Notes under the pieces: model-generated
Databases searched by the model: none
What the model saw: only the letters and a program-made list of their open reading frames with translations
Told to the model about the DNA's origin: nothing
Assembly (NCBI GenBank): GCA_905221605.1
Contig: CAJNDS010001016.1
Span: 1 to 41,648 of the forward strand
Length of the DNA stretch: 41,648 nt
Reading direction: 5' to 3'
Source of the DNA: Symbiodinium natans
Lineage: Eukaryota; Sar; Dinophyceae; Suessiales; Symbiodiniaceae
Part shown: one piece after another, positions 27,114-34,185 of the stretch
Layout of the letters: every line of letters begins with the position of its first letter
Position numbering within the stretch: the stretch's first letter is position 1
Program-made: the position numbers and the translations under genes

Positions 27114-29534
27114 TGTATGTATGTATGTATGTATGTATGTATGTATGTATGTATGTATGTATGTATGTATGTATGTATGTATGTATGTATGTATATACAT
27201 ATATATATATGTATATACATTATGCGCGGAGACAAACACATTCACATACAAGCATGTATACATTTGTGTACGGTTTTTCAGAAGTTCTGACCAGAAGGAG
27301 CTGCAACTGTCAGAGCACAAGCGACTTGCACGAGCGTACGAGGGCAAGTTGGAGATCCTGTTCAACACTTTGGACAGCGATTCCAGTGGCTGGCTATCCT
27401 TTCCGGAGTTTGTGAATTCCCTGGGGAATCCAGCCGTCAAGCGCTACATGCGTCTCTTGGACTTGCACGTGAGCGATGTCCAGCCATTGTTTGAGATCCT
27501 CGATGAGGGTGGAGATGGCATGATCTCTGTTCATGAAGCTGGACTGGATCTGCATGTTTGTCTTTTTGTATTCCCCACCCTCGGTGTATGGTTGTTCCCA
27601 CCCTGTGTTTGGGTTGTTAGGATTTAAGTCAACCATGCTCTTCGCTTTCCTCCCCCGATGTCCCGCAGGTCCGCGAGAAACCCACAAAGAGTCCCGTGGA
27701 ACTCGGAGGGCCCAAAATGTCCCGCCGAGTATGCCTGGAGTGCCCCAAGAGTCCGCCGAAGATCCCTGGCCAAAGAAGAGTCCCCCAAAGAAACCACCAA
27801 AGAAACCACCTTGGAGTGACCTGCAAACGCAGGGAAGCCCGCAGAGTCTTGCCATCCTTGCGCCATGCAGAAAATCCCGGCATCTCTGGAGTGCCCACCC
27901 CAAGGGACGGAGTTCCGCCGAGTATCCCTGCAGTGCCTTCAGTGAATTCCACGGAGAGTCCCGCGACTGACGCAGCGAAGCCTCCGCAATTGCCTGTTTG
28001 AGACAAGATGTCTATCACATCAGGTAGCTGCATGCAAGGTGAATGGGTATTGCGGAAAGCCCAACCCTGGGAACCCCACAGCATCCCGAATATCTTTGGA
28101 GCGCCCAACTCTTGTACGGCCGCAAGAACACAAGCGGTCCCCCAAGCTTCGCACCCCCCACCGTGGCTTGGGATGTGACTTTAATATTGTTTCTGGCCAA
28201 GCCAAGGAATTTGTCAAGGGCTTGACACACGTCAAGGGACAAGCACGCGCTTTGGACATCATGGTCCTCCAGAGACAAAGTGCCCAGCTTCTCCGTGCAT
28301 GCCATGAAGTTGACAACAAACTCAGCCGAGCAATGGCCTCGAAGACGAGAAGTCCAACCACCCGGTTTAGGGATTCCATCTAAACATCGTCACGCAGTTC
28401 GCAGCATCACAGATCACCACCGGCTCCGGAAGCTCCGCGTTCGAAGATCGTGGCACAGCCTCGAGGTTCCGGCATCGGCTGAAGAGCTTTGTGGCGGGGA
28501 GGCGTGGTTCGGCAGACTCGAGACGCAGAGGCCGCGTGAATTTGCCCTACGTCCGGTAAACCCGGATCGCACTTCCGCGCTCGGAGTTCTTTAAGCTTTA
28601 ACCGGCAGTGCTCTCAAACGAGATGCAAGATGCCAAAAGGCAAGTTTTCCTCAGCTTCCGCCCTGCTTCGCCAAGGAGTTGGCCAAGCTCAGTTTTCAAA
28701 AGCCGGCTCGAGGGCTTCTGGGGACAACTTGTAACCAGCCAGGCGGCGCGAAAAGAGCACTGACCGGCTTAGGTTGTGGAATGTTGTGTAGGATTGCAGG
28801 GCTCTTCACGCAGAGAAATATGTGCAAAGCTCCTGAAAGCTTCCACAGAGACACAGGCAAGTAAACCCTAGCGACGCTTAACCTTGCAGACATCGAGTTT
28901 GCAGCTAGCAGTTCGCAGCGAAAAGTTGTCGATCCATGATTGAAACATTTTGCCATGTAGATTCTTTCTGCAGATGCAGTGGGTGTTCTTGCTCGCAGCA
29001 TTTCAGGCCCGATCGGAAGAGAGCAGCCATTTGATCACTGTTGATTTGGCACATGTTGCAGTCAGTGCACGGGCAGTCTCACGGCACTTTGTATATTTGG
29101 TTACTGCTTGTAAGCACCCTGAACAGCAAACCCGAATGCTTCAACTTGCATGGTTCTTCACCAAGATGCAAGTGGATCGTTTTTTTGGAATCATGTTAGC
29201 CCTGCGGCTTTGACACCAGGCGCCAGCACGTTGGCATCTTGCACAAAGTAGACAGCGGTACATGCATGATATGCGGGTGTACTGCATGAATGAAACCAAG
29301 TTTTTTCCCAGCCTCAAGTTGCATTTGCAGATGGGCAGGTAAGAGGTGGACGTTGTGAAAGGGGCATGCTCCAGTGTGTTCCTTCGTGGGCCTCTGGGCA
29401 TCACAGGACCAAGTCTCTTAAGCTGCATCATGGTGATATTGTCAAGAAGCGTTTCAAAAGCTAGTAGTCAGGACATGGGTGGCAAGAAGAAGGTACTTCG
29501 CGAGATTTACCGCAAGCTCATCGAGGCTTGTTGA
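21825..29534 (+). CDS. Voltage-gated cation channel with C-terminal EF-hands (spliced gene, approximate span)
   Basis: A host gene recognised from exon-sized coding islands that appear in correct order on one strand: S1, S2, S3, S4, S4-S5 linker, S5, pore helix, S6, two EF-hands and a tail. The combination is that of voltage-gated Na/Ca-type channels of protists with a calcium-binding C-terminus. It would sit in a membrane, gate on voltage and respond to calcium. Only one six-helix domain is seen. The 5' exons, the turret, and the exon after the pore helix (selectivity filter and the link to S6) were not found, so the ion cannot be assigned. Boundaries of several exons are approximate. Acceptors are mostly AG|G and several donors GC. 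The gene lies on the same strand as the AP endonuclease gene that follows. Confidence 0.75.
22032..22160 (+). CDS. Channel exon: S2 helix
   Basis: After GTGAG| the frame reads ANVSLGLAEPG, then VYDTLDTVFFVVYVMDML, matching S2 with its conserved aromatic/acidic pattern (FFVVYVMDM). The acidic D after the helix is typical of the charge-transfer region. The 3' boundary is approximate. Confidence 0.65.
22281..22414 (+). CDS. Channel exon: S3 helix
   Basis: After ACCAAG| the frame reads LVLRRRWYYDPEIG, then NLFDAILVLVHALEL. The N-x-FD-x3-V signature is that of S3. The likely donor is GTCCGA after TTTGTAGAG. The acceptor is AG|G. Confidence 0.7.
22415..22824. other. Intron between S3 and S4 exons
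   Basis: About 410 bases with C- and G-rich patches. No S3-S4 loop exon was identified with confidence. Confidence 0.45.
22825..22931 (+). CDS. Channel exon: S4 voltage sensor
   Basis: After CCCAAG| the frame reads AFAEELGDQS and then a helix with a basic residue at every third position: RVVRLWR, LMRTVR, VVRIIK. This gives six Arg and one Lys, a full S4 voltage sensor. The donor appears to be GC (AAGG|GCTGAT); the frame meets a stop just inside the intron. Strong, family-specific evidence. Confidence 0.85.
23255..23295 (+). CDS. Channel exon: S4-S5 linker
   Basis: After TTCCGACAG| the frame reads LRVLVSTMAASIGA, the amphipathic linker typical before S5. The exon joins the next one so that the protein continues as IGALFWSIVLL. 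The intron at 23296 starts with GC and is flanked by a direct duplication. Confidence 0.7.
23296..23557 (+). other. 262-base intron bounded by a 9-base duplication (introner-like)
   Basis: The intron begins GCTTTTCTG and the following exon begins with the same GCTTTTCTG (23558-23566). Removing the intron leaves one copy and restores a continuous S4-S5/S5 frame. It carries an inner 9-base inverted pair, GTACCCTAA (23412) and TTAGGGTAC (23485). Terminal inverted repeats are not evident. Confidence 0.65.
23558..23594 (+). CDS. Channel exon: S5 helix (microexon)
   Basis: After GTCTAAG| the frame reads LFWSIVLLFFVK, the start of S5, and ends at CAAG|GCGCTT with a probable GC donor. About 37 bases long. 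The order and the seamless join to the linker exon support it. Confidence 0.6.
23595..24328. other. Intron between S5 and pore exons
   Basis: About 730 bases. No turret exon could be identified, and no strong repeat other than isolated CCCTAAA-like words. Confidence 0.4.
24329..24498 (+). CDS. Channel exon: turret and pore helix
   Basis: After GATTTCAG| a polar, Pro/Asn-rich turret leads to DEEQDRATRLEINLLYG and SFLKALFTMFEV. The pattern YGS-x3-AL-TMF matches the pore helix of Na/Ca-type channels (FGS-x3-ML-TLF). The exon stops before the selectivity filter, which must lie on a following exon that I did not find. A 14-base tandem repeat starts immediately after it. Confidence 0.65.
24501..24556 (+). 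repeat. 14-bp tandem repeat, four copies
   Basis: Four nearly perfect copies of GTGGGGCAGGGCTC at the 5' end of the intron after the pore exon. Confidence 0.9.
24557..25496. other. Intronic stretch with a dispersed repeat
   Basis: Contains at 24706-24788 a repeat whose reverse complement recurs at 33197-33275. The selectivity-filter exon of the channel should lie in this stretch or nearby but was not recognised. Confidence 0.4.
24706..24788 (+). repeat. Dispersed repeat, copy A
   Basis: Shares with the reverse complement of 33197-33275 the ordered words ATAAGGGAATCCTACTAT, GGGGGTCT and ATTTTC-TAAAC, with small gaps between. The two copies are inverted and 8.4 kb apart. Confidence 0.6.
25497..25595 (+). 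CDS. Channel exon: S6 helix
   Basis: After TTTTCAG| the frame reads LYVTVVIFALLRVVTAIF, then LRETIESTANDAD. A helix ending in VVTAIF followed by a polar ET-x-A-D helix is the S6 and post-S6 pattern of voltage-gated channels. The acceptor is AG|G. The donor is uncertain. Confidence 0.7.
26285..26790 (+). repeat. Intronic repeat family, copy 1
   Basis: Begins with AGTCAGCCATGCTCCTCC and ends near GAATTCCGCGGAGAGTCCC. The same start and end words recur in the same order at 27625-27975 in the next intron, and shorter pieces near 28055-28135. Confidence 0.55.
27085..27194 (+). repeat. Tetranucleotide microsatellite (ATGT)n
   Basis: About 27 uninterrupted ATGT units followed by a short (AT)n patch, in the intron just before the EF-hand exon. 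Long open frames here on both strands come from the repeat. Confidence 0.97.
27282..27537 (+). CDS. Channel exon: paired EF-hands
   Basis: After GTTTTTCAG| the frame reads a basic-acidic helix (SSDQKELQLSEHKRLARAY), then the first loop DSDSSGWLSFPEF with Asp/Ser ligands and final Glu, then a helix, then the second loop DEGGDGMISVHEA. The first loop fits the DxDxSG pattern well; the second has Gly-Gly where ligands are usual and may bind weakly. The exon ends GAA|GCTGGA with a GC donor and joins in phase to the next exon. Confidence 0.82.
27625..27975 (+). repeat. Intronic repeat family, copy 2
   Basis: Starts AAGTCAACCATGCTCTTC and ends GAATTCCACGGAGAGTCCC; internally it repeats CCGCCGAGTA and CTGGAGTGCCC words. 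It matches copy 1 (26285-26790) in order and orientation. Confidence 0.6.
28207..28335 (+). CDS. Channel exon: post-EF-hand tail
   Basis: After CCAAG| the frame reads EFVKGLTHVKGQARALDI and then a polar helix (VLQRQSAQLLRACHEVDN). The FVKG-x3-KG-AR-LD pattern is a known continuation after EF-hands in protist channels. It joins the previous exon in phase as HE|EF. The 3' boundary may be near 28335, or the frame may run to a stop at 28381. Confidence 0.7.
28404..28552 (+). CDS. Candidate channel exon: basic C-terminal segment
   Basis: Bounded by CATCACAG| and CCG|GTAAAC. The frame reads TTGSGSSAFEDRG, then an Arg-rich stretch (FRHRLKSFVAGRRG, SRRRGR). Good splice sites and an open frame support it; there is no domain. 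Confidence 0.4.
28553..29470. other. Probable intron near the channel 3' end
   Basis: About 900 bases with no recognisable coding motif. Confidence 0.35.
29471..29534 (+). CDS. Candidate last exon of the channel gene
   Basis: After AGTAGTCAG| the frame reads DMGGKKKVLREIYRKLIEAC and ends at TGA 29532. The acceptor is AG|G and the short charged helix is typical of a cytoplasmic end. Its assignment to the channel is inference from position and strand. Confidence 0.4.
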
Positions 29535-29544
29535 GTCGAAAGCA

Positions 29545-29612
29545 CTATAATAATCATAATAATGAAAGTAATAATAGTAATAATAATAATAATAGAAATA
29601 ATAATAGTAACC
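29545..29612 (+). repeat. (AAT)n-rich microsatellite
   Basis: Imperfect TAATAA/AATAAT repeat with interspersed G and C, immediately after the last candidate channel exon, possibly in its 3' untranslated region. Confidence 0.85.
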
Positions 29613-30522
29613 TCACAAAACGCTTGTTGTGACGTCTCGACCTGTCGGAAGTGCGTTTCAGCGGAGCTGCGTCTTGGCTTGACAAACTGCTGAGGGCATG
29701 CATCACGCACCAGATTCGTGGTTTTAGGGTCCTTCCCAAGCTAGTTTTGATCTCTGCAACAGTATTCTGTCATTTGAGACAAACAGTACTTTGGTAGTTG
29801 GGCCAGCTTAATGGGAAGAGCTGTGGATGGGCCATCGTATTCAACCCATGTGCTTGCTGCACAGTCAATGTCGCAGCCTTGCTGCGGCCTGGCACTGTGA
29901 GGGGCATGAAGACGGGCAAGGGCAGTGCAAGCTGCTGTGCCTCTTAAACTGCAGCTTTTGGTTCTGTGCAATTTTGTTGCATGTCGTTGGTTGGGGGCGG
30001 GGGTCTCCGTCGTCTTTCGTTGGAGGGCCGCAGATCTTTCATGTGGTGTTTGGGCAAATCATCCGTTGAATGCAAAGGCAAGGCGGCCAACTTACGAAGC
30101 ACGACGTTTCAATTTCGCAGGAATTCTTCCTCCAGGTATCATGTGTTCAGATTCGTAGATCAACTAATTCTGGCCAGTTGAGTTGTTGGAATGCTTTGCG
30201 GCTTTGCGGAACAGATCCTGAGGCTTTTCTGACCATGGCATTGACAGCATTTACATATGGCAGGCAGTGAAGTCAAAACTGGGGCTTTTTCTTGCATCAT
30301 CAGTAGATGTCCAGAATTTGCTGCCCTGAGCTGTGAGATAGTTGTGAGATGCAGGCACCTGCTAGCGCCGGTTTCATGCAGTTTTGCGTTGCCACGCCGT
30401 GGCCTTGCGGAGCCGCATGGCTATGCATTCAGGTGGTCTAGCGATGTAGGTACTTCATGCGCTACGAGCAAAACTAGTGTTTATTCAGGTGAGCTGTCTC
30501 TTTGCATTCTGGCCGGTCTCCA
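29613..30522. other. Intergenic stretch between channel and AP endonuclease genes
   Basis: About 900 bases without a recognisable exon. No spliced-leader acceptor or promoter element could be identified. Confidence 0.4.
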
Positions 30523-32707
30523 ATGAGGCCGTCATTGAAGATATTGTCTTGGAATGTGGCAGGACTGAGGCCGGGAGTTAAAAATGATTCACCAAAGTGT
30601 GGATGAACGCTGTGCATGGAGTCCAGATCGATCCTGAATCGGGATGATGGTGCCGAGCTCTTTGCTGTTGTCAAAGACGAGCAGCCTGACATCACCCTTC
30701 TCCAGGCAGGTCGCTGCAGGGAGTTGTCCCAACTTTGTTTTAGCGTTCAGGGTTCAGGGTTTAGGGTTTGAGGTTTGGGGTTTGGGGTTTAAGGGGCCGC
30801 CGGCCGAGGAGCACAAACTTCAAGACATCCACGTGCCGAAGCACGAGCCCAGCGTTCTGCGCATCTTCAATGAAGCCTGCCCCGGCAAAAGACCTTACCG
30901 CGCTCCGCGTTTGAATGCTTCCGGGTTCAATGTCGGTTTGGCTGGTGAAGCTGGTATACTTCTTTTCACACATAGCAGCGATGTACGGCACTGGCCAGCA
31001 GTCTGATTTGTACCTGTTGCAGCCCCCTGCCTTCCGCACTTTTACTGCAGCGCAGTCGTCGAGACTTCAAGATGTGGTTACATTGTTGTTACATGTTCCT
31101 CCTTGTACCAAGGTGCCGCATGGGCTGTTTCGGAGCGCAAAGGCCGCAAGAAGCAGTAGTTGAGTATTGGGTTGGTGTGAAGGTGCCAGTGAAAGCTGCA
31201 TGTCCTGGTAGGCTACTCGGGCACCTGTGCCATCTATCATGATGGTGCGGGCGGAGGAGTCCTTGGCGTAAGCACTGGTGGAGTGGATGAAGTCGATCGA
31301 GCCGAAGGCAGAAGTGTACCTTGGCTTCAGAACAAGGCCCTATCTGAGACAACATATACTTCAGGTGCGCTAAACCCTAAGCCCTAAGCCCTAAACCCTA
31401 AACCCTAAACCCTAAACCCTAAACCCTAAACCCTAGTGTAGGTTCAGGGAAAGCTGAGGCTTGATTAGGCTTGGCACTGACTGTCATCGATACCTCAGCA
31501 AACCGCCGAAGGTCCGCCTGGATTTGAGCTGTGGTCTACGCGTGGTGGGTGTTTATGTTCCGAACTCTGGGCAGACATTGTCTCGCCTGGACTACAGAGT
31601 GAACGTTGCCGAGTTGCAATTTTGCGACGAGAGTCTACGAGCTCTGTTAAAGCATACCGTGATTCAATGCTTGGCCGCAGCAAGTCCGAAACCATAAAGA
31701 AACCACCATGTCACAGTCCTCAGGAGTGGGATGCAAAGCTGCGGAGCTACATAAAGGCCAGGGACTATCCGCGTATTGAGATTTGGTTGCTTCGCGTCTG
31801 CGACAGGCACTGGAAGGGGAGCGAAAGGCGCAGCCCGAGGAGCCGGGCTCCAGCACCGCGGAGGTTGTTCTTTGTGGAGACCTCAACGTAGCACACGAGG
31901 AGCCGGCTTTCCAATGCATTCTTCAACCCAGTGACGGCACGTGGCGTTTGTTCAGTTCACTCAGTTCACACTCGACAACAGGACATGGATGTTTGGAACG
32001 CGAAGACCCCCCGCATCTGCAAACAAGCTGGCACCACGCCAGAGGAACGGGCAAGCTTCGGTCGTTTCTTCTCGGAGCTTCATGGCTGAACTGCTCGGAC
32101 AGGCGGCAGTTTGAGCTTTGGTAGGCCTATTGGTCACATGAATCATGGTCCCAAAAAGCCGCTTCAGTCTTAGTGGCAGCAAAGGCTGGACATGGTCGAT
32201 GCTTTTCGTTGGCTATACCCAGAAGCTGACGCTTACACGTACTGGAGCCTTCGTGCCTGGGTACGATTCAGCCGATGTTGAGGCAGACGGATTGCACCGT
32301 AGAAGGTATGCGCAGATTGGCAATCTGCACAGGCATCCAGCATTGAACTTCGTCTGTGTGTGTGTGTGTGTGTGTGTGCGTGCGTGCGTGCGTGTGTCTA
32401 CCCGGTGCCGCTGCGGGGTCTGAGAACTATATGAAACCTTTTAAGGTCACAGACACCGAAAGGTGAACAAGGGCCTTCGACTGGACTACTTCCTACTGAG
32501 CCGAGCGCTCGTGGACGGCAGCTCCCAGGTCTACTCCATGTCTTTGAAACAATTTTGCGAGTTGTTCCAGCAAGTCTGCTGACTGTCTCTGAGTGGCTGC
32601 TTAGCTTGGCCACGCTTGTGCAGGCTGCTCTTCATGATTGCCGTATATTGGCGGGCTATGGTGGCAGTGACCACTGTCCAGTCGTATGCTCCATGCACCT
32701 GTCATAG
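30523..32707 (+). CDS. APE1: AP endonuclease, ExoIII/APE1 family (11 exons)
   Basis: Base-excision-repair enzyme that cuts DNA 5' of abasic sites. Exons: 30523-30590, 30630-30705, 30809-30895, 31212-31313, 31512-31598, 31724-31756, 31807-31915, 32028-32080, 32185-32260, 32463-32528 and 32624-32707; ends without a named splice site are approximate. Signatures in order: MRPSLKILSWNVAGLR (catalytic Asn), DEQPDITLLQ|EHKLQD (catalytic Glu at the junction), GYSGT and EGR, VVGVYVPNSGQTLSRLDYR (Tyr of the YVPN motif), EWDAKLRSYIK, LCGDLNVAHEE (Asp, Asn), GTTPEERASF, MVDAFRWLYP with YTYWSLRAW, NKGLRLDYFL and GSDHCPVV (final Asp-His). All catalytic residues are present, so it is probably functional. 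It ends with TAG at 32705. At least two donors are GC (30706, 31757), and all acceptors but one are AG|G. Confidence 0.9.
30739..30795 (+). repeat. Telomere-like repeat in an APE intron
   Basis: Degenerate heptamers GGTTCAGGG, GGTTTAGGG, GGTTTGAGG and GGTTTGGGG, filling over half of the 103-base intron between the second and third APE exons. Confidence 0.85.
31371..31436 (-). repeat. Interstitial telomeric repeat (CCCTAAA)n
   Basis: About nine copies of CCCTAAA, the complement of TTTAGGG, with two CCCTAAG variants at the start. It lies in the intron between the GYSGT and YVPN exons of the AP endonuclease gene. Confidence 0.95.
31724..31756 (+). CDS. APE1: AP endonuclease microexon (33 bases)
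   Basis: Bounded by CCTCAG| and |GCCAGG. It encodes exactly EWDAKLRSYIK, the W-D helix that follows the LDYR motif in this family, and keeps phase with the exons on both sides. Confidence 0.75.
32353..32397 (+). repeat. (TG)n microsatellite
   Basis: TG dinucleotides passing into TGCG tetranucleotides, inside the 202-base intron 32261-32462 of the AP endonuclease gene. Confidence 0.95.
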
Positions 32708-33196
32708 CACTGCTGCGCTGCTTCTGCTGTCGCGGCTGCCGCGTGACCTTGTGGCTGTGCGAAGCCGGGGTTTCGGCTCTGGACTGATTGTTTTGGCTTG
32801 TTATCGACTTGCGCTTAAACTAAATGAACATGGCTTTTGTAAGAGATCAGTGTGGTGGGAGTTGCAGACGCGCCGAATTATTGTACATATTGATAACAAG
32901 CTGGACCGCACGCCAGTTGCGAAGAACAAAATGTGTCGGCGAGCATTGCGGTTCCTTGAGGTGAATTTGCCTTGTTGAAGGTTCCAAGCCCAACAGCGAT
33001 GCCATCAGCGATGCCATCAGTGCAGCCATAGTAGTGGAAATGCACTTGAGAGGACCCCCAGACCTCAACAATGGCCCCATATTGCCCCCCCCATTGCTTT
33101 ACTCAACACCACCGACCCAACTGCTGACAGGCCGTCTACGCCAAGTGGAATGCTGAGAAGATCAGCGATGTGCCAAGGAAGGGACTTGGGTTTTGG

Positions 33197-33275
33197 TATG
33201 GGGGTTTACGAAAATCGGGGAACCCTCATATAGACCCCCAAATAGTAGGATTCCCTTATAATCAGGACCCCAATA
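33197..33275 (-). repeat. Dispersed repeat, copy B (inverted)
   Basis: Reverse complement of the repeat at 24706-24788, sharing the words ATAGTAGGATTCCCTTAT and AGACCCCC and the GTTTA-GAAAAT end in the expected order. Confidence 0.6.
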
Positions 33276-34106
33276 AGGTACCCCCTAGTTTCGGAAAAGC
33301 CCCCGTATGCTTTCCATTCTGGGAGGCTCATGGACAAGTACAAAGAGCAGGAGGCTGGCGAGGGGGGTGTGCCCTGTGCTGAAAAAGGGATGTCTTGCAC
33401 TCGCTCCGTAGCATCTGTAGCCAACGCAGGTGCTACGTCCTTGATTCTTTGGAGATCAGGGTGGGCAAGTGGTGGTAAGGATTAAGATGGCATGTGCTAC
33501 GCTCGTAGCTACTAGGCTGCGTCAAAGTTACAAAGCGTTTGTCATGGTGAAGCAAATCGTGCTATAGAATCAGATCGTGTTGTTCGTGCCGTGGCTAAGT
33601 TAGAGTACTTGGACGATTCCGGTAAACGTTTGTAAACGCGACTTAAATTAGGGGAATCAGCTTTTGTTGGTGAATGTTTGTGAAGAACCGTTTCTTGCCT
33701 TGGTAACATGTAGAAAGTATATTGTACGTTGACAGAAATTTTCTATCTAGAGGAATGTTTTGACACGATGGCCAGAAGTTCGCAAAACACTGTACGATGT
33801 TTTGCTCCTCGCCCCCGAGTCCAGGCAAGGCTTCATGCATAAGCGCTCAAGCGGTTGGAGAACCGTGAAAGGACGAGATTTATGACCGGATAGTGCGGAA
33901 ATACGTGTCCGCGCCTGAGTTCCATTGCACTCGGCAGGCTGCCTTAAGCGAATGAGGCCTGCAAAAGCATGCATATCCACAGAATGTACCAACCGGTGGC
34001 GAGGTTTTCCCGGTCACAGAGCGACTGGCAGCCGTTGATAGAAGCCATGTGCTTGCCTTAGCTTTGCTTGGAGGTTCCCGGTACTTTTTAACCCACGTAA
34101 AGATGA

Positions 34107-34185
34107 CTTATAGCCCAATTGTAACCCGATTTTGGCACTTACGGGGCGTATAAGTGGGGCTATAAGTACAGGTGCAATCGGGTTA
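34107..34185. other. Interlocked inverted repeats (possible pseudoknot)
   Basis: CTTATAGCCC (34107) pairs with GGGCTATAAG (34157), and TAACCCGATT (34122) pairs with AATCGGGTTA (34176). The order is A-B-A'-B', so both stems at once would form an H-type pseudoknot in RNA. All four arms are perfect 10-base complements. Confidence 0.7.

Larger units (their letters stand above)
25596..27281. other. Long intron with simple repeats
   Basis: Holds an alternating TA/TG/CA palindromic patch (25676-25735), a (GTTTTTT)n run (26001-26058), a member of an intronic repeat family (26285-26790) that includes a short telomere-like word near 26370, and a long (ATGT)n array directly before the EF-hand exon. Confidence 0.6.

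Noticed and set aside
26954-27627. ORFs rich in MYVC or HTYI
   Set aside because: Products of the ATGT microsatellite; only the part after 27282 (EF-hands) is coding.
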